8,697 bases of DNA, from contig CALETH010000134.1 of assembly GCA_937920105.1 (NCBI GenBank), positions 1 to 8,697 on the forward strand, written 5' to 3'. Within the stretch, counting starts at the first letter, position 1. Each line of letters begins with the position of its first letter. The notes beneath the pieces were generated by a model. It made no database searches, was not told where the DNA came from, and saw only the letters and a list, made by a program, of their open reading frames with translations. Positions 6,443 to 8,697 of the stretch are shown in pieces. The position numbers were made by a program, and so were the translations under genes. Source of the DNA: an uncultured Bacteroidota bacterium (lineage in GTDB: Bacteria > Bacteroidota > Ignavibacteria > UBA10030 > UBA8401).

Positions 6443-7012
6443 ATGAAAAAATCATTTCTTGATTATGTATTAAAGGTTCGGGTTCCTATCATTCTTTTTG
6501 TTGCACTTAGTTCATTTGCTCTCACATTTTATATTTCTCGACCCGAACGAGATGGTGTTGGATATGCACCAACACAACCTGTAAACTTTTCTCACAAACT
6601 CCACGCCGGCACAATGAAAATAGATTGTCAATATTGTCATACTGGAGTAACAAAATCTCGTCACGCAATGGTGCCTCCTGTTAATACTTGTATGAACTGC
6701 CATGCTGTTGCAAGAAAAAATAAACCAGAAATTATCAAACTTACTCAATATTATAATGAAGGAACAATGATGCCGTGGAAACGTATTCATAAAGTTCCGG
6801 ATTACGCATATTTTAATCACAGCGTGCATGTTAATAAAGGAATTGAATGTCAATCATGTCATGGAAATGTACAAGAGATGGATGTAGTAGAACAAGTGCA
6901 TTCTTTTACCATGGCAAATTGTTTGGATTGTCATAGAAATGCACCAGTAATTTTAGCCAATGTTCCGGGAATTAAAAAAGGTCCGGAAAATTGTTATGCT
7001 TGTCATAGATGA
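6443..7012 (+). CDS. actA: Membrane-anchored pentaheme cytochrome c, ActA-like subunit of alternative complex III
   Basis: This 189-residue protein has an uncleaved N-terminal anchor or signal helix (about residues 13-31, VRVPIILFVALSSFALTFY). Five CXXCH heme-attachment motifs follow: CQYCH (62-66), CMNCH (83-87), CQSCH (136-140), CLDCH (160-164) and CYACH (184-188). Other histidines such as FSHKLH (49-54) and FNHSVH (124-129) are placed to serve as distal ligands. Five hemes, one anchor and this length match ActA, the cytochrome c subunit of alternative complex III, which passes electrons from the quinol site to a terminal oxidase or soluble carrier in the periplasm. The downstream ActB-like gene supports this. 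A cytochrome c3/c7-type subunit of another NrfD-containing complex is the main alternative. AAGG seven bases before the ATG is a plausible ribosome-binding sequence. The final heme motif is one residue from the C-terminus. Confidence 0.87.
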   Translation: MKKSFLDYVLKVRVPIILFVALSSFALTFYISRPERDGVGYAPTQPVNFSHKLHAGTMKIDCQYCHTGVTKSRHAMVPPVNTCMNCHAVARKNKPEIIKLTQYYNEGTMMPWKRIHKVPDYAYFNHSVHVNKGIECQSCHGNVQEMDVVEQVHSFTMANCLDCHRNAPVILANVPGIKKGPENCYACHR

Positions 7013-7035
7013 TTTTTATTAGATGAGGAAAAATT

Positions 7036-7227
7036 ATGAAAGAGAAAAAGAACATATCTGAACAACGAAGAGAATTTTTTACATCAATCGGAAAAACAAC
7101 TGTGGTGGGAATTTTAGCCAGTGTTTTTCCGTTTAAATTTTTACGAGGTGAAGAAAAAAAATCTTCTACTTCTCGTTCTATTATAATAGAAGAAAATCCG
7201 TTCGCAGTGAAGAGAAATAAAAGGTAG
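7036..7227 (+). CDS. Small twin-arginine signal protein in the act cluster
   Basis: This 63-residue protein consists mostly of a Tat signal. The N-region MKEKKNISEQRREFF has the twin arginines followed by Glu-Phe-Phe, as in S/T-R-R-x-F. It is followed by the hydrophobic stretch TTVVGILASVFPFKF (about 25-39). The remaining tail is charged and ends ENPFAVKRNKR, with no cysteines, heme motif or recognisable domain. GAGGAA five bases before the ATG is one of the clearest Shine-Dalgarno sequences in the window, which supports translation. The gene lies 23 bases after the pentaheme cytochrome gene and so is probably co-transcribed with it. I do not know its function. It could be a small assembly factor or accessory peptide of the complex, or the remnant of a longer exported protein. 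Confidence 0.7.
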   Translation: MKEKKNISEQRREFFTSIGKTTVVGILASVFPFKFLRGEEKKSSTSRSIIIEENPFAVKRNKR

Positions 7228-7397
7228 AATTAGAATCTTTCACAGTGGATTGTATGGATTATGGAAGTAGTTGTTGGAATTCGGAAGATAGAAATCAGTA
7301 AAAATCTTAAAAAATATCGTTCTGTTTTATGGATTCCTGCTTTCGCAGGAATGACAAACAAAAAAATCAAAACTTGTAACTAAAAAATAAAAAACTC
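7228..7397 (+). other. 170-base gap inside the act cluster
   Basis: This gap separates the small Tat protein from the ActB-like gene. It holds one hairpin repeat (7331-7356) and otherwise shows no ORF, RNA or clear promoter. The gap is unusually wide for a respiratory operon, so the ActB-like gene may be expressed from a separate start or lie downstream of a repeat-derived processing site. Confidence 0.45.
7331..7356 (+). repeat. Dispersed hairpin repeat, copy 4 (GATTCC...GGAATGACA type)
   Basis: This short element starts GGATTCCTGC and ends GCAGGAATGACA. A perfect 8-bp stem, ATTCCTGC (7333-7340) with GCAGGAAT (7345-7352), encloses the loop TTTC. The ends match those of the element at 671-740. 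It is placed between co-directional genes, so it could also affect mRNA stability or partial termination. Confidence 0.65.
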
Positions 7398-8697
7398 ATG
7401 AGTAAAGAATCATCATATTGGAAAAGTTTGCGACACTATTATAATAATTCTGCCGCAGAAGAAACCAAAGCCAATGAATTTATGTCCGGCGTAACAGAAA
7501 AATTTGATGTCAATGAAATGTCCGGCATATCACGCAAAAAGTTTTTGGCATTACTTTCTGCATCCGCGGCGTTTGCTGCTGCAGGTTGTTCTAATTATAG
7601 AGATAAGGGAGAAATTATTCCTTACAATAAAAAGCCGGAAGAAATTACACTTGGCAAAGCAAATTACTACGCATCTACATGTACAGGATGTGCAAGTTCT
7701 TGTGGTATTCTTATCAAAACTCGTGAAGGACGTCCGATTAAAATAGATGGAAATCCAGACCATCCAATTAACAAGGGAAAAATTTGTTCTCAAGGACAAG
7801 CAAGTGTTCTCAATCTTTATGACCCGGAACGTTTGAGAGAACCGTTGCACAAACGAGTTAAAAGTTCGTGGAACGCTGCCGATAATGACATCATTGCTGC
7901 ACTTAAAAATTCTTCTGCAAACAAAAAAGAAATCGCTCTTATCACGCACACCATAGTTTCTCCATCACTCAAAAAAATATTGGATGAATTTATTGCTCAA
8001 TATCCAACAGCAAAAATTTATTCGTATGAATTATTTAACGAAGAACAAAAAAAATCTGCGTGGAAAAAATCTACCGGTGGAAATAGTGTTCCGCTTATTC
8101 AATGGGAAAAAGCAAAAATTATTCTTTCGTTAGAAGGAGATTTTTTAGGAAATGAAGGAAATGTTATAGAGCAAACTCGTTTGTTCACACAAAACAGAGA
8201 TGTGATGAAGGGAAAAGATTTTAATCGATTGTATTGTGCAGAAGGTGGTATGACGATTACTGGAATGAATGCTGATTATCGATTAAAAATTCGTCCGGAC
8301 CAACAATATCAATTTGTGATGAGTTTGTTGAATGAAATTATTGTTCAGAAAAAAGTATCAAAAATTTCTGTTGATACAAAAGTATTAGCAAATTATTCTT
8401 TATCAAATTTTGCAAAAGAACAATCTCTCAATATTAATTTGTTGGAAAAATTGGTGAGCGACTTGATTCAACATAAAGGTGAAGGAATAATTTATGCTGG
8501 AAGTTATTTACCAGAATCAGTTCACATTGCTGTAAATCTTTTAAATGAAGTTTTAGGAAACACATCTAATGGTACTACATATGCTGGTATTAGGGCAAGA
8601 ACTACTGGAGCACCTCAAAATCATTGGTTTGGACCTGGAGGGGATCCTAGAGCTGGTGGAATAGGTAGTATTGAAGCAATTCAACTAGTATGGTCTC
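7398..8697 (+). CDS. actB: ActB-like molybdopterin oxidoreductase family protein, partial at the right edge, with an anomalous tail
   Basis: This frame is open from ATG at 7398 to the window end (433 codons). The start MSKESSYWKSL resembles the conserved ActB N-terminus, a Tat-type leader that follows a soluble stretch. Residues 44-65 read ISRKKFLALLSASAAFAAAGC, a twin-arginine-like signal with RK instead of RR and a possible lipidation Cys64. Next comes the molybdopterin-oxidoreductase N-terminal domain, with Cys95, Cys98, Cys102 and Cys130 in CX2CX3CX27C spacing, then GRPIKIDGNPDHP and a QASVLNLYDPERL segment. In alternative complex III, ActB is the large periplasmic subunit, with a cofactor-free MoCo-like half and a ferredoxin-like Fe-S half; the latter would lie beyond the window. 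Residues 1-389 read as one coherent protein. From about residue 390 the sequence no longer fits this family. No ribosome-binding sequence is obvious. A related complex-iron-sulfur-molybdoenzyme subunit is the alternative. Confidence 0.83.
   Translation, partial: MSKESSYWKSLRHYYNNSAAEETKANEFMSGVTEKFDVNEMSGISRKKFLALLSASAAFAAAGCSNYRDKGEIIPYNKKPEEITLGKANYYASTCTGCASSCGILIKTREGRPIKIDGNPDHPINKGKICSQGQASVLNLYDPERLREPLHKRVKSSWNAADNDIIAALKNSSANKKEIALITHTIVSPSLKKILDEFIAQYPTAKIYSYELFNEEQKKSAWKKSTGGNSVPLIQWEKAKIILSLEGDFLGNEGNVIEQTRLFTQNRDVMKGKDFNRLYCAEGGMTITGMNADYRLKIRPDQQYQFVMSLLNEIIVQKKVSKISVDTKVLANYSLSNFAKEQSLNINLLEKLVSDLIQHKGEGIIYAGSYLPESVHIAVNLLNEVLGNTSNGTTYAGIRARTTGAPQNHWFGPGGDPRAGGIGSIEAIQLVWS
8562..8697 (+). 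other. Foreign-looking tail: ALDH12-type P5C dehydrogenase C-terminus fused in frame
   Basis: The last about 130 bases stay in the ActB frame but encode NGTTYAGIRARTTGAP (391-406), QNHWFGPGGDPRAGGIG (407-423) and a closing IEAIQLVWS. From memory this is the near-C-terminal signature of ALDH12-type delta-1-pyrroline-5-carboxylate dehydrogenase (as in plants: RTTGAPQNHWFGPAGDPR), which oxidises P5C to glutamate in proline catabolism. It has no place in ActB. Codon choice also shifts: AGG and AGA supply all the arginines and CCT all the prolines, against mainly CGA/CGT/AGA and CCG/CCA before it. The likely junction is near 8545-8570, and the tail reaches the window edge. An assembly chimera is the simplest reading. 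Confidence 0.65.

Noticed and set aside
6512..6853. Minus-strand ORF of 113 codons
   Set aside because: It is antisense to the pentaheme cytochrome; its Cys/His content comes from the complementary heme-motif codons.
7504..7949. Plus-strand 80-codon and minus-strand 132-codon ORFs
   Set aside because: Both overlap the ActB-like gene in other frames; the ActB frame has the conserved motifs and is open throughout.
7398..8697. A genuine ActB-aldehyde dehydrogenase fusion protein
   Set aside because: The join falls inside a structural domain of ActB, takes only the extreme C-terminus of the other family, changes codon use and reaches the window edge; a chimera explains it better.

Overview
This window looks like a metagenomic or draft contig from an AT-rich member of the Bacteroidota/Ignavibacteria side of the FCB group. 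The pointers are a strong A/T codon bias, an alternative complex III (Act) type cluster, a TAnnTTTG-style promoter ahead of a tRNA, few Shine-Dalgarno sequences, and short dispersed hairpin repeats between genes. The phylum assignment is inference. Both window edges cut through genes, and the right edge appears chimeric.

Layout. Positions 1-420 (+) are the C-terminal end of ClpX. Positions 421-789 are a convergent intergenic stretch that is almost entirely repeats and hairpins. From 790 to 6154 all genes are on the minus strand. In transcription order they are a cation:proton antiporter (6154-4952), a pirin-family protein (4955-4245), a small Imm10-like protein (4230-3850), a DNA methyltransferase (3853-2627) and, after a 163-base gap containing a repeat, the ABC-F ATPase EttA (2463-790). 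The first four are tightly packed, with two ATGA start/stop overlaps and one 14-base gap, so they are probably one transcript. A divergent promoter region (6155-6259) leads into tRNA-Asp(GTC) at 6260-6333 (+).

From 6443 (+) the window reads a respiratory cluster: a membrane-anchored pentaheme cytochrome c (ActA-like), a 63-residue protein that is little more than a twin-arginine signal, and the N-terminal part of an ActB-like molybdopterin-oxidoreductase family protein. Together ActA and ActB would form the periplasmic part of a quinol-oxidising complex; the membrane subunits should lie beyond the right edge. This ActB-like protein keeps a complete CX2CX3CX27C iron-sulfur motif.

Points for a second look: (1) the last about 130 bases stay in the ActB reading frame but read like the C-terminus of an ALDH12-type pyrroline-5-carboxylate dehydrogenase, most likely an assembly chimera; (2) four hairpin repeats of different sequence share one architecture with compensatory stem changes; (3) the clpX/ettA spacer is framed by an inverted 35-base repeat; (4) an Imm10-like gene is translationally coupled to a DNA methyltransferase without a visible nuclease; (5) the small Tat-signal protein. 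I see no CRISPR array, phage, insertion sequence or clear new defence system.
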